NCBI GenBank assembly: GCA_021153325.1
Contig: JAGKTQ010000027.1
Span: 1 to 28,527 of the forward strand
Length of the DNA stretch: 28,527 bases
Reading direction: 5' to 3'
Origin: Lachnospiraceae bacterium
GTDB taxonomy: Bacteria > Bacillota > Clostridia > Lachnospirales > Lachnospiraceae
Shown piece by piece: positions 15,540 through 24,385 of this stretch (position 1 is the stretch's first letter; every line of letters starts with the position of its first letter). The notes below the pieces were generated by a model. The model was not told where the DNA came from. It did not search any database and was given only the letters and a program-made list of their open reading frames with translations. A program made the translations under genes and the position numbers.

Positions 15540-16701
15540 TGGAAAAGAAGTATATGACAATATTATTATTCCCCCTGAACTTGAAGATGTTGTGAAAAAA
15601 TCAATTGAATCTGTAGATAAAGAAGCAATCGATATGCAATATAAAAAGCCAGCTAATAATATTTTTGTAATTGCGAAATATATAGGTAGTGCTGCTGCAA
15701 TCCTTATGCTCAGTTTTATAGTAGGTCTGAACAGCAGCGAAACGTTTGCAAGAGAGATGGAAGAATTGCCTTTTGTTGGGTCTGTTGCAAGAGTATTTAC
15801 TGTGAGAAATTATACGGTGAAAGAGGATGAGCTTACTATAGATGAAAATGTTCCTAATGTAGAGCTTACTATGGATTCTGAAGGACAGAATGATGTAGAA
15901 GCGACTGTGTCTGGTAATGATGCGACACAGTCTGATATAGGGATAGATAGTGTATCGGGGAATAGTGTATCCGGTAATGCAAGTGAACCAAAAACACAAA
16001 TGACAATATCCGGAAATGATATTGTAGCTGTAAAAGGTGATGAAAAAAGGATTGTAGATACTTTGGATACTCCTACGAATCCTGTGACAGTATCCAGCAA
16101 TGATGTATATGAACAGGCAGCTGCAGTAAGTGATTTTAATGTGGATATAAATGCGAAAATTGAGAATTATATACAAAGATATGTATCGGATGAAACAAAG
16201 CAATTTGAAGAATATAAGATTGCTTTCTTTGAAAATGGTGGAACGGAAGAAGAATGGGCAGATCGAAAATTTGATATTGATGTCAGCTATGAAATAAAAT
16301 CTCAAAGAGGTGCGATAGTTTCTTTTGTAATTACATCCGATCAAAATTGGTGCTCTACATATGGAGAAAAGACTTACTACAATCTGGATTTGTTGAATGG
16401 AAAATGGGTAGTTTTGAGTGATTTACTCGGTGAAAATTATGAAGAAGTTGCTAATGTGCAGATCGTACGTCAAATGAAGCAGCGTGTAAACGAGAATCCT
16501 GATTATGTGTATTGGGGAGTAACGGATGAAGGTGCTTCACAGGGATTTGATGGTTTTACAACCGTAGATGAAAATACAAAGTTTTATATTAATGCGGCGG
16601 GAAATCCGGTAATTGTATTTGATAAATATGAGATTGCTCCGGGATTTATGGGAGAGCAGGAATTTGAGATTGTTGTGGAGAAGGATACGACAGTAAATTA
16701 A
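15505..16701 (+). CDS. RsiV-like membrane anti-sigma factor with SGN repeats
   Basis: This is a single-pass membrane anti-sigma factor of 398 residues. Residues 1-52 are cytoplasmic and presumably bind the overlapping sigma factor, and a transmembrane helix spans about 53-75. An extracellular segment (ELPFVGSVARVFTVRNY) and a Ser/Asp/Asn-rich linker follow. The linker repeats [VI]S[GS]N[DSA] at 135-139, 150-154, 155-159, 168-172 and 196-200. Residues about 210-398 resemble the DUF4163/DUF3298 lysozyme-binding domain of RsiV. B. subtilis RsiV has 285 residues, so the linker largely accounts for the extra length. The ATG at 15505 follows GGAGGAG and lies inside the sigma gene. The expected mechanism is ligand-triggered proteolysis releasing the sigma factor. 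Confidence 0.85.
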   Translation: MDNQKKQALQASGKEVYDNIIIPPELEDVVKKSIESVDKEAIDMQYKKPANNIFVIAKYIGSAAAILMLSFIVGLNSSETFAREMEELPFVGSVARVFTVRNYTVKEDELTIDENVPNVELTMDSEGQNDVEATVSGNDATQSDIGIDSVSGNSVSGNASEPKTQMTISGNDIVAVKGDEKRIVDTLDTPTNPVTVSSNDVYEQAAAVSDFNVDINAKIENYIQRYVSDETKQFEEYKIAFFENGGTEEEWADRKFDIDVSYEIKSQRGAIVSFVITSDQNWCSTYGEKTYYNLDLLNGKWVVLSDLLGENYEEVANVQIVRQMKQRVNENPDYVYWGVTDEGASQGFDGFTTVDENTKFYINAAGNPVIVFDKYEIAPGFMGEQEFEIVVEKDTTVN

Positions 16702-16715
16702 AAGAAAATTTATAT

Positions 16716-16763
16716 AAAATGGGAAGACATTAATTTTCTAAATGAAAAATGTCTTCCCATTTT
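16716..16763. terminator. Bidirectional terminator between rsiV-like and traX-like genes
   Basis: A perfect 16-bp inverted repeat, AAAATGGGAAGACATT (16716-16731) with 16748-16763, surrounds a 16-base loop. On the + strand it runs into TTTTATTTTT; on the - strand it ends in TTTTATAT. It lies between two convergent genes and can terminate both. Confidence 0.92.
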
Positions 16764-16767
16764 ATTT

Positions 16768-17508
16768 TTATGCTATTCCCATAAGGTATGCGATAAAGTA
16801 GAGAATCAGTAAGTGTACCGGATAGAAGGCGTAAAATACATATTTCAAGTTCAAACCTCTTTCCCCATTGTATTTAGAGACAGGGATGATGGTGAAGAAA
16901 GCTGTAATTTCAGTAAGGCTCATAATGTTCAGTATTATACATCCAGCAGTCATTTCTAAAACTTTATTTTTACGAAGAAGGTACATTACAACAATAGTAA
17001 GGACACCCATTTCTGAATAGTCGGTTTTTAATAAATTTGCGATTACCATAAAAACGATAGTAGCTGGAATGATCAACAAATATTTTAACCAAGCTTTCTG
17101 ACTGAATTTTTCTTCAATAAATTTGATGGTAATTAATGCACATAACCCAAGGAAAAGGGTAAAAAACACATTTTGGTAATTTTTATAGAACAAAGAGCCC
17201 ATAAAAGCCAGATTAAAAGGCAATTCTGAAATAAATGCAAATAATAAAAGGCGAAATGCATATTTCCATACGTTTCTTGTGTGCATAAATCCTTCAATTA
17301 GAAGAAAGCAAAAGATTGGAAATCCAAGTCGTCCGATCAAACGAAAAATAACGTCTAATACAAGAATACCATGTTCCATAGGCATGCGTTCTAAAATAAC
17401 AGCTCCTGTATGGTCGATAAACATTGTTATGATAGCGATCAGTTTTAGTGTACTTCCAGGAATCCCTTTTTTAGAAGTAGTTTGATTTACAGTCATTGTT
17501 TCAGTCAT
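16768..17508 (-). CDS. TraX-family membrane protein
   Basis: This is a polytopic membrane protein of 246 residues with about eight hydrophobic helices. TraX features include the N-terminal LKLIAIITMFIDHTG, RLIGRLGFPIFCFLLIEGF and the C-terminal KYVFYAFYPVHLLILY. The family is named after the F-plasmid pilin acetylase, but chromosomal Firmicute members are not tied to conjugation, and no transfer genes are present here. They are best regarded as putative membrane acyltransferases. I chose the ATG at 17508, behind AAAGGGG, rather than an upstream GTG at 17526. It lies 36 bases after the ABC-F gene on the same strand and is probably cotranscribed with it. Confidence 0.88.
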   Translation of the reverse strand: MTETMTVNQTTSKKGIPGSTLKLIAIITMFIDHTGAVILERMPMEHGILVLDVIFRLIGRLGFPIFCFLLIEGFMHTRNVWKYAFRLLLFAFISELPFNLAFMGSLFYKNYQNVFFTLFLGLCALITIKFIEEKFSQKAWLKYLLIIPATIVFMVIANLLKTDYSEMGVLTIVVMYLLRKNKVLEMTAGCIILNIMSLTEITAFFTIIPVSKYNGERGLNLKYVFYAFYPVHLLILYFIAYLMGIA

Positions 17509-17544
17509 AAATATATCCCCTTTCACGTATATTATCTTTTAAAT

Positions 17545-19101
17545 CTACCATAAACGGGTAGTCCATTTCGTACAATCCCATACATCAGTAGCCAATCCTT
17601 CAAAAAATTCCGGTTCATGGCATACCATTAATATACTTCCTTTATATTCTATAAGTGCTCGTTTTAATTCCTCTTTTGCATCTACATCCAAATGATTGGT
17701 AGGTTCATCCAGAAGAAGGATATTAGTTTCGCGATTGATCAATTTGCAAAGACGTACTTTTGCCTGTTCACCACCACTGAGTACTTTGACTTTGCTTTCA
17801 ATGTGCTTTGTTGTTAATCCGCATTTTGCAAGAGCAGAACGAACTTCATATTGAGAAAAAGAAGGAAATTCTTTCCAGATCTCTTCAATACAGGTTGTTT
17901 CGACGGACTGATCCATTTCCTGTTCAAAATAACCAATATGAAGGTAATCTCCTTGTTCTACTTTTCCTTCCAAAGGTTTGATAAGTCCTAAAATGCTTTT
18001 TAAAAGTGTCGTTTTACCGATACCATTAGAACCAGTCAAGACAATCTTTTGACCTCTTTCCATTTCTAAGTTCAATGGTTTAGATAAAGGTTCGTCATAA
18101 CCAATAACTAAATCAGTTGTCTGGAAAATGTAACGGCTAGGTGTTCTTGCCTCTTTAAAATGAAATTCCGGCTTCGGTTTTTCTCCCGCTAGCTCAATCA
18201 CATCCATTTTATCTAATTTTTTCTGTCTGGACATAGCCATGTTTCTTGTAGCAACGCGTGCTTTATTTCTTGCCACAAAATCCTTCAGGTCAGCGATTTC
18301 TTTCTGCTGTTTATTATATGCAGCTTCAAGCTGCGCTTTTTTCATTTCATAAACTTCCATAAATTTATCGTAGTCGCCAACATAACGATTTAATTCCTGG
18401 TTATCCATGTGATAAATCAGGTTGATCACGCTATTTAAAAATGGAATGTCATGAGAAATCAAAATAAAAGCATTCTCATAATCATTCAAATAGCGTTTCA
18501 GCCATTCAATGTGTTCCATATCCAAATAGTTTGTAGGTTCATCTAATAAAAGAATGTCTGGTTTTTCCAATAAGAGTTTACCAAGTAAGACTTTTGTCCT
18601 TTGCCCGCCACTTAAATCGGTTACATCTTTATCTAATCCAATTTCTGTAAGTCCTAAGGCACGTCCTACTTCTTCTACTTTAGAATCGATCATATAAAAA
18701 TCATGCATAGTAAGGAGATCCTGAATCGTTCCAAGCTCTTCCATGTAAATATTTAACTGTTCTTCATCAGCTTCGCCCATTTTGTCACAGATTTCGTTCA
18801 TTTGAGCTTCCATTTCATATAAAAAATTAAAAGCAGATGAGAGAACATCACGAATGGTCATACCTTTTTCCAAAACCGTATGCTGGTCCAAGTAACCTAC
18901 ACGTACATTTTTTGCCCATTCAATTTTTCCTTCATCAGGCTGCAGCTTTCCGGTAATAATGTTCATAAAGGTAGATTTTCCTTCTCCATTTGCACCAATA
19001 AGCCCAATGTGCTCGCCCTTTAAAAGACGAAAAGAAACATTATTAAAAATAGCTCTGTCGCCAAAACCATGTGTCAGATTTTCTACATTTAAAATACTCA
19101 T
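17545..19101 (-). CDS. ABC-F family ATPase, YkpA/YbiT-like (translation factor type)
   Basis: This is a soluble ABC-F protein of 518 residues with two ATPase domains and no membrane segment. Domain 1 has GANGEGKST, LSGGQRTKV and LLLDEPTNYLD. The interdomain linker is long and charged (YEMKKAQLEAAYNKQQKEIA). Domain 2 has GSNGIGKTT, LSGGEQAKV and LLLDEPTNHLD. The short insert in domain 1 and the classical signature motifs place it with the housekeeping YkpA/YbiT-type translational ABC-F proteins rather than with resistance factors, in contrast to the Lsa-like protein about 4 kb upstream. AGGA precedes the ATG. No upstream ORF or terminator precedes it, so drug-responsive control is not suggested. 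Confidence 0.92.
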   Translation of the reverse strand: MSILNVENLTHGFGDRAIFNNVSFRLLKGEHIGLIGANGEGKSTFMNIITGKLQPDEGKIEWAKNVRVGYLDQHTVLEKGMTIRDVLSSAFNFLYEMEAQMNEICDKMGEADEEQLNIYMEELGTIQDLLTMHDFYMIDSKVEEVGRALGLTEIGLDKDVTDLSGGQRTKVLLGKLLLEKPDILLLDEPTNYLDMEHIEWLKRYLNDYENAFILISHDIPFLNSVINLIYHMDNQELNRYVGDYDKFMEVYEMKKAQLEAAYNKQQKEIADLKDFVARNKARVATRNMAMSRQKKLDKMDVIELAGEKPKPEFHFKEARTPSRYIFQTTDLVIGYDEPLSKPLNLEMERGQKIVLTGSNGIGKTTLLKSILGLIKPLEGKVEQGDYLHIGYFEQEMDQSVETTCIEEIWKEFPSFSQYEVRSALAKCGLTTKHIESKVKVLSGGEQAKVRLCKLINRETNILLLDEPTNHLDVDAKEELKRALIEYKGSILMVCHEPEFFEGLATDVWDCTKWTTRLW

Positions 19102-19146
19102 AATTTCCTCATTTTATTTTGTTTTATTATAAAAATTTACCGTATC

Positions 19147-19175
19147 AGTATATATTAAAAAGGAATATTTAGCAA
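19147..19175 (-). promoter_or_regulatory. Probable promoter of the YkpA-like ABC-F gene
   Basis: On the - strand, TTGCTA (19175-19170) and TATACT (19152-19147) are separated by 17 bases, about 46 bases upstream of the ABC-F start codon. This gives a short, unstructured leader. Confidence 0.5.
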
Positions 19176-19241
19176 TGTATAGGACAAAATATGGAGTATG
19201 AATTATTTTAGTGAATGGGTTATGAATCAGGAGGAGCAATA

Positions 19242-19835
19242 GTGAAGAAAAAAATAGTATGTTTATTGTTGGTATCTGTGATCGCATTGACAGCAGTCGG
19301 TTGTTCAAGCAATAAGAATAATGGAAATAATCATCTTGGAAATACTGGAATGCCGGGAAGTGAGGCAGAAGGAGGTTATAATCAGGATATTACTATGCAG
19401 GAATTAAAAGAAGCAGTTGTTGCAATTTTAGCAGAAAATTATTGGCCTAATATGGAAATTGATGCAGCTTCTTTAGAAGAAATATATGGAATAAAACCGG
19501 ATATGTATGAGGATTATTTTGCAGAGTGTCCATCTATTAATGTAAATGTTGATACACTTATTATTGTAAAGGCAAAGGAAGGGCAGGAAGAAAATGTCAA
19601 AAATGCCTTGGAAGAATATAGAGAAAGAAATATATCTGAGAATATGCAGTACCCGATGAATTTAGGAAAAGTACAGGCTTCTAGAATAGAGGTTTTTGAT
19701 CGTTATGTATGCTTTGTACAGCTTGGAGCAGATACTACAGCAGCTATGGATGTAAGCGAAGAAGCCGTTGTAGATCAATGTTTAGAAGAAAATGAACGTG
19801 CTTTAGATGCGATTGAAAAAGCTCTTTTAAAGTAA
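19242..19835 (+). CDS. DUF4358-type lipoprotein
   Basis: This is an exported lipoprotein of 197 residues. The N-terminus KKKIVCLLLVSVIALTAVGC is a lipoprotein signal peptide with a lipobox ending at Cys20 or so, followed by an Asn/Gly-rich linker (SSNKNNGNNHLGN). The mature domain resembles the DUF4358 family, which recurs in Lachnospiraceae beside MBOAT and DHHW genes. Its function is unknown. A GTG start at 19242 follows AGGAGGAG; an ATG at 19215 is in frame but lies ahead of the ribosome site. It heads a three-gene operon, with the MBOAT gene starting 12 bases after its stop. Confidence 0.85.
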   Translation: MKKKIVCLLLVSVIALTAVGCSSNKNNGNNHLGNTGMPGSEAEGGYNQDITMQELKEAVVAILAENYWPNMEIDAASLEEIYGIKPDMYEDYFAECPSINVNVDTLIIVKAKEGQEENVKNALEEYRERNISENMQYPMNLGKVQASRIEVFDRYVCFVQLGADTTAAMDVSEEAVVDQCLEENERALDAIEKALLK

Positions 19836-19847
19836 GGATTATAGACA

Positions 19848-21209
19848 ATGACATTTTCAAGCCTTGTATTTTTATTTCGGTTTCTTCCCTTTTTTTTACT
19901 CTTATATTTTTTAGTACCAAAAAGAATGAGAAATCTCATTCTTTTTTTGGGAAGCCTTATTTTTTATGGCTGGGGTGAACCATTATTTTTAATTGTCATG
20001 CTGTTTTCGGCATGTTCAGATTATATACATGGTATATTGATTGATAAGTATGCAGGTGAGGAAAATGGGAAAAGAGCAAAAATGTTATTAATTTCTTCTA
20101 TTGTAATTAATTTGGTTTTGCTTGGAGTTTTTAAATATACAGGACTGCTGCCTCTTCCAATTGGAATATCATTCTATACGTTTCAAACTATGTCTTATAC
20201 GATTGATGTGTATAAAAAAGAGGTAAAGGTACAGAAGAACTTTTTGGATTTTAGTGTATTCGTAACGATGTTTCCACAGCTTATAGCAGGTCCTATTGTA
20301 AAATACAAAACTGTGGAAGCAGATTTAAAAATGAGAAATACCAGTGCAGATCAAATAGCATATGGAATAAAAAGACTGATTATTGGGCTTGGAAAAAAGG
20401 TACTGCTTGCTAACAATGTGGGAATGCTTTGGGAGTATGCATATAGCTTAAATAGCAGTGAACGTACGGTTTTACTAGTCTGGATCGGAGCAATGGCATA
20501 TGCTTTACAAATCTATTTTGATTTTTCAGGATATTCTGATATGGCAATCGGGCTTGGTGCTATGTTAGGTTTTCATTTTCCTGAAAACTTTCATTATCCT
20601 TATATTGCACAAAGCATTACAGATTTTTGGCGAAGATGGCATATTTCTTTAAGCAGCTGGTTTAAAGAGTATGTGTATATTCCTCTTGGCGGAAATCAAA
20701 AAGGAGTCAAAAGACAATTGATCAACATTTTGATCGTGTGGACTTTGACAGGTATATGGCATGGAGCAGGCTTTCATTTTTTAGTATGGGGACTTTGGTT
20801 CGCAGTATTTCTTATGATAGAAAAAATCGGATTTCTTTCTATATTAAAAAAGGTTCCTGCTATTTTTCGCTTTCTTTATACACTCATCATTATTTTAATA
20901 AGCTGGGTATTTTTTGCTTCCGAATCTCTTACGGAAAGCATAATTTATATTCAAAATATGTTTGGTATGGGAAATACAGCTCTTTCTAATAAAGATACTC
21001 TCTATCAGTTAAACAATTATTATGTTTTGCTTATAATTGGGATGATTTTATCAACACCAATAGTAAAAATAGTTGGAAATTATTTAGAAAAAAAGCAGCA
21101 AATTATATATATCGGATTGGAAAGTGTGGGTTTAGTTTGCATTTTCTTTTTGTCTGTCGCTTATATTGTGGATGCCTCTTATAATCCATTTTTATATTTT
21201 CGTTTTTAA
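19848..21209 (+). CDS. MBOAT-family O-acyltransferase (AlgI/PatA-like)
   Basis: This is a membrane-bound O-acyltransferase of 453 residues with about 11 hydrophobic helices. It probably takes an acyl (usually acetyl) group from the cytoplasm and hands it across the membrane. Diagnostic features are PIGISFYTFQTMSYTIDVY, FPQLIAGPI, the FWRRWHISLSSWF segment (His265) and the catalytic-type His305 in TGIWHGAGFHF. It lies between a lipoprotein and a DHHW protein, the usual partners of AlgI-type enzymes, which fits modification of an extracellular polymer. Which polymer (peptidoglycan, teichoic acid or exopolysaccharide) cannot be told. Confidence 0.93.
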   Translation: MTFSSLVFLFRFLPFFLLLYFLVPKRMRNLILFLGSLIFYGWGEPLFLIVMLFSACSDYIHGILIDKYAGEENGKRAKMLLISSIVINLVLLGVFKYTGLLPLPIGISFYTFQTMSYTIDVYKKEVKVQKNFLDFSVFVTMFPQLIAGPIVKYKTVEADLKMRNTSADQIAYGIKRLIIGLGKKVLLANNVGMLWEYAYSLNSSERTVLLVWIGAMAYALQIYFDFSGYSDMAIGLGAMLGFHFPENFHYPYIAQSITDFWRRWHISLSSWFKEYVYIPLGGNQKGVKRQLINILIVWTLTGIWHGAGFHFLVWGLWFAVFLMIEKIGFLSILKKVPAIFRFLYTLIIILISWVFFASESLTESIIYIQNMFGMGNTALSNKDTLYQLNNYYVLLIIGMILSTPIVKIVGNYLEKKQQIIYIGLESVGLVCIFFLSVAYIVDASYNPFLYFRF

Positions 21210-21238
21210 AAGAGACTTTTATGTAAAAGGGTAAAAAT

Positions 21239-22348
21239 TTGAAAAAGAATGTAGCTTATATTATTTTATTTGGATGTATTTTAGTTTTTATAGCGGTTGC
21301 TGATTTATGGAAAGAAGAGAAACATTTTTCAGAGTCAGAAAATAGGATTCTTGCACAAAAGCCAACCTTTCATATAAAGCAATTTATAGAGGGAAATTTC
21401 AGAGAAGAATATGAGGAATATGTAAGTGATCAGTTCTTATACAGGGATACATGGATTTTGTTAAAAACGTATGCGGATATTGCTTTTGCAAAAAAGGAGA
21501 TAAATGGAGTTTATCTTGTTTCATCTGATACTTTACTGGAGAAACATGATGTAAAAATGTTGGAAGAAAAGTCAGAAGAAAAGTTAGAACAATTAAAAGA
21601 GCTTTCCAAATGGTGTGATGGAAAATATGATCTTTCGGTGATACTTGTTCCTACGGCAGATGAAGTATACAAGGACAAACTCCCCAAATACGCGCCTCAC
21701 TTTGATCAGGAAAATTTTTTAAATGAAGCGGAACAGATTGTTGGAAGTACACATTTCATTAACGTAGAAGAAATTTTAAAGGAACGGAAAAGGGCATATA
21801 TTTATTATAGGACAGATCATCATTGGACTACTTTGGGGGCTTTTTATGCATATCAGGTATGGGGAGAAAAAAAGGGAGTGGAACCGCTGTCTCTGGATAA
21901 ATTTACGAGAGAAACGATTTCAGAAGATTTTCTTGGTACACTGCAAAGTAAAGTAAATATTCCAATGAAGCCAGACAAAATGGAAATATTTATACCAAAG
22001 GTAGAACAGAAATATAGCATTTATTATGATTTTACAGATGAAGTGGAAAGCAGATTGTATGAAAAGAAGTATTTTAATAGAAAGGATAAATACAGTGCTT
22101 TTTTAAATGGAAATCATGCTTTTATAGAAATACAGACAGAGAATCATAATGGAAAGAATGTTATGGTAGTAAAAGATTCGTATGCGAATTGTTTCATTCC
22201 TTTTTTAACAAGTCATTATGAAGATATTTATGTTGTGGATTTTCGATATTATCGTGGGAATCTGCAGGATCTATTGGAGGAGTATGAGGTAGATGATATA
22301 CTGGTGCTTTATAATGTGGTGCATTTCATCGAAGAATTTAGGTATTAA
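21239..22348 (+). CDS. DHHW-family protein (AlgX/AlgJ-like, SGNH-type)
   Basis: This is a 369-residue protein with an N-terminal signal anchor (about residues 4-22) and an extracellular domain. The family signature is Asp193-His194-His195-Trp196 in YRTDHHWTTLG, and a likely nucleophile is Ser314 in VVKDSYANCF, which together form the catalytic set of AlgX/AlgJ-like acetyltransferases. It would transfer the acyl group delivered by the preceding MBOAT protein onto a surface glycan. The start appears to be TTG at 21239 with AAAGGG seven bases upstream; no ATG or GTG lies at a better place. Homologues have about 360-390 residues. Confidence 0.88.
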   Translation: MKKNVAYIILFGCILVFIAVADLWKEEKHFSESENRILAQKPTFHIKQFIEGNFREEYEEYVSDQFLYRDTWILLKTYADIAFAKKEINGVYLVSSDTLLEKHDVKMLEEKSEEKLEQLKELSKWCDGKYDLSVILVPTADEVYKDKLPKYAPHFDQENFLNEAEQIVGSTHFINVEEILKERKRAYIYYRTDHHWTTLGAFYAYQVWGEKKGVEPLSLDKFTRETISEDFLGTLQSKVNIPMKPDKMEIFIPKVEQKYSIYYDFTDEVESRLYEKKYFNRKDKYSAFLNGNHAFIEIQTENHNGKNVMVVKDSYANCFIPFLTSHYEDIYVVDFRYYRGNLQDLLEEYEVDDILVLYNVVHFIEEFRY

Positions 22349-22364
22349 AAGATGGATTGCAATA

Positions 22365-22393
22365 TTGAACACAAATCATGCGTAGATTATAAT
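22365..22393 (+). promoter_or_regulatory. Sigma-A promoter of the HAD/isochorismatase/metallopeptidase operon
   Basis: TTGAAC (22365-22370) and a perfect TATAAT (22388-22393) are separated by 17 bases, 40 bases before the next start codon. Confidence 0.8.
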
Positions 22394-22432
22394 AGGAATG
22401 TGTATTAATATGTTTAAATAAGGAGATCGTAG

Positions 22433-23104
22433 ATGGAAAAAGCAGTTATTTTCGATATGGATGGTGTTTTGTTTGACACAGAGCGACTTTGTAGAGAGAC
22501 TTGGAATAAAATTGCAAAAGAGAAGAATTTGGAAAATATAGATGAAGTGTTGACTGCCAGTACCGGTTCCAATAGACAGGATACGATCGTTATTATGAAA
22601 AAAGCCTATGGCGAGGATTTTGATGCAATAGGTTTTATGGATATCTGTTCTCAAATAAATATAAAAAGAATGGATGAGGAAGGGATTCCGATTAAAAAAG
22701 GTGCAAAAGAAATACTGGAGTTTTTAAAAGAAGAAAATTATAAGATCGGACTTGCTTCTTCTACAAGAAAATTCCGTGTTTTGGAAAATTTAGAGAAAAG
22801 TGGTTTTAAAGACTATTTTCAAATAGTAGTTGGCGGTGATATGATCGAGCACAGCAAACCTAATCCGGACATTTATCTACTTGCTTGCAAAGAATTAGGT
22901 GTAAATCCGGCAGAAACTTTTGCAATCGAAGATTCTCCAAATGGAATACGCTCAGCATATCGTGCCGGAATGAAACCGGTTATGGTACCGGATCTGTTAG
23001 TTCCCACAGAGGAGATATTGTCTATGACAGTAACCTGTAAAAAAGATTTATTTGAAGTTATTGAATATTTTAAAAGTTTGAGTGATGAAGCGAGTCGCGG
23101 ATAG
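22433..23104 (+). CDS. HAD-IA phosphatase, beta-phosphoglucomutase-like
   Basis: This is a cytoplasmic HAD-superfamily hydrolase of 223 residues with a small helical cap (subfamily IA). Motif I is FDMDGVLFD with Asp8 and Asp10, motif II is GLASST, motif III is the lysine of KPNPDIYLLA and motif IV is AIEDSPNGIRSAYRAGM. Relatives act on sugar phosphates or as mutases. The Asp-x-Asp pair and cap are compatible with either, so I do not assign a substrate. AAGGAG lies nine bases before the ATG. It is the first gene behind the strong promoter and is followed eight bases later by the isochorismatase-fold gene. Confidence 0.9.
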   Translation: MEKAVIFDMDGVLFDTERLCRETWNKIAKEKNLENIDEVLTASTGSNRQDTIVIMKKAYGEDFDAIGFMDICSQINIKRMDEEGIPIKKGAKEILEFLKEENYKIGLASSTRKFRVLENLEKSGFKDYFQIVVGGDMIEHSKPNPDIYLLACKELGVNPAETFAIEDSPNGIRSAYRAGMKPVMVPDLLVPTEEILSMTVTCKKDLFEVIEYFKSLSDEASRG

Positions 23105-23112
23105 GAGCGTAA

Positions 23113-23634
23113 ATGAGAAAGATTTTAGTTGTAGTTGACATGCAGAATGACTTTATTGATGGTGCTCTTGGAACAAAAGAAGCACAGCAGATTGTAGAAC
23201 CTGTTATACATAAAATAAAGGAATATGATATTACAAATATTTATACAACGAGAGATACACATGGAACGGATTATTTATCTACACAGGAAGGAAAAAATCT
23301 TCCGGTAGAGCATTGTATAAAAGGCACAGAAGGATGGGAGATCAGAGCGGAGATTGCAGAGTTGTTGCAGGGCGCAGTAGTTGTTGATAAGCCTTCTTTT
23401 GGAAGTTTGGAATTGGCAGAACTTTTGTATGAAGAAAATAAAAAGGAAGAACTGGAAGTTGAATTGGTCGGACTCTGTACAGATATTTGTGTAGTTTCTA
23501 ATGCAATCCTATTAAAAGCAAAAATGCCGGAAATCCAAATTTCTGTAGATGCTTCCTGTTGCGCGGGAGTAACACCTGAGAGTCATCAGGCTGCATTGGA
23601 AACAATGAAAATGTGCCAGATTCAAATATTATAA
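23113..23634 (+). CDS. Isochorismatase-family cysteine hydrolase (nicotinamidase-like)
   Basis: This is a cytoplasmic hydrolase of 173 residues with the full catalytic triad of the family: Asp9 in VVVDMQNDF, Lys93 in DKPSFGS and Cys126 in GLCTDICVVSNA. The stretch TRDTHGTDYLSTQEGKNLP followed by HC is typical of nicotinamidase-type members, which convert nicotinamide to nicotinate for NAD salvage. Relatives hydrolyse other amides, so the substrate is likely but not proven. GGAGCG lies six bases before the ATG, and it sits in a tight operon between a HAD phosphatase and a metallopeptidase. Confidence 0.88.
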   Translation: MRKILVVVDMQNDFIDGALGTKEAQQIVEPVIHKIKEYDITNIYTTRDTHGTDYLSTQEGKNLPVEHCIKGTEGWEIRAEIAELLQGAVVVDKPSFGSLELAELLYEENKKEELEVELVGLCTDICVVSNAILLKAKMPEIQISVDASCCAGVTPESHQAALETMKMCQIQIL

Positions 23635-23659
23635 GTTTTTAGATAAGAAGGAAATTTGT

Positions 23660-24385
23660 TTGAAAAATAACATCATAAAGGAATTTACTTACAAAGGAAA
23701 AATATATGAATATACCATTGTAAGAAGTAAGAGGAAAACATTTGCAATTTCTATAGGAACAGAGAAAGGAATTGTTGTTAAAATTCCACTGTATTTTCCG
23801 GCAGAGGATATTGAAAAACTGGTAATAGAAAAAGCAGAGTGGATTGCAGAAAAATATGAGCAGATGGAAGAGCAGGAGCAGAAAAAGCCTGTACATCATT
23901 TTGAAAGTGGAGAAACATTTTATTTTCGGGGAACAAGTCTTATACTTAATTTGATCATCAATCCTGATAGAAAGAGAATTATGGTTAAGAAGCAAGCAGG
24001 AACCTTACTTGTGGTTTCTCCAAATGCAGAAAAAACAGTAATAAGAGCTGCAATTGAAAAATGGTATCGGGAACGCGCCAGAGAAGTTATTACCGATAAG
24101 GTTATCTATTATCAGCGTTTTGTTGGAAAGAATGTTGGAGAGATACGCATTAAGGAGCAAAAAAGTCGCTGGGGCAGCTGCAGCAGTCAGGCAAATTTAA
24201 ATTTTAACTGGAAAATCGTTATGGCGCCGGATGAAATTATAGATTATCTTGTAGTACATGAACTATGTCATCTGTTACATATGAATCATTCTAAACAATT
24301 TTGGAATAGTGTAGGAAATATTATCCCAGATTATAAAGAAAGAGAAAAATGGTTAAAAGAAAAAGGAACTCTGTTATGTTTATAG
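23660..24385 (+). CDS. YgjP-type (DUF45) M48-like metallopeptidase
   Basis: This 241-residue soluble protein carries the zinc-protease signature His200-Glu201-x2-His204 in VVHELCHLLHMNHS, with a further His210 as probable third ligand. The preceding KSRWGSCSSQANLNFNW segment is the hallmark of the YgjP/DUF45 family, whose members are gluzincin-like but poorly characterised. I chose a TTG start at 23660 because AAGGA lies seven bases upstream and no ATG is near. The last 20 bases of the gene form the left arm of a hairpin that serves as terminator for the opposing amidohydrolase gene. Confidence 0.88.
   Translation: MKNNIIKEFTYKGKIYEYTIVRSKRKTFAISIGTEKGIVVKIPLYFPAEDIEKLVIEKAEWIAEKYEQMEEQEQKKPVHHFESGETFYFRGTSLILNLIINPDRKRIMVKKQAGTLLVVSPNAEKTVIRAAIEKWYRERAREVITDKVIYYQRFVGKNVGEIRIKEQKSRWGSCSSQANLNFNWKIVMAPDEIIDYLVVHELCHLLHMNHSKQFWNSVGNIIPDYKEREKWLKEKGTLLCL

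Noticed and set aside
15601..16344. A 247-codon open frame on the - strand opposite the RsiV-like gene
   Set aside because: It has no ribosome site, its translation is rich in Tyr, Phe, Ile and Cys without domain character, and it lies wholly opposite a well-supported gene. It is a shadow of that gene's codon bias.
16768..17508. TraX as evidence of a conjugative element
   Set aside because: No relaxase, coupling protein, pilus, integrase or attachment site is present, and chromosomal TraX-family proteins are common in Firmicutes without conjugation.
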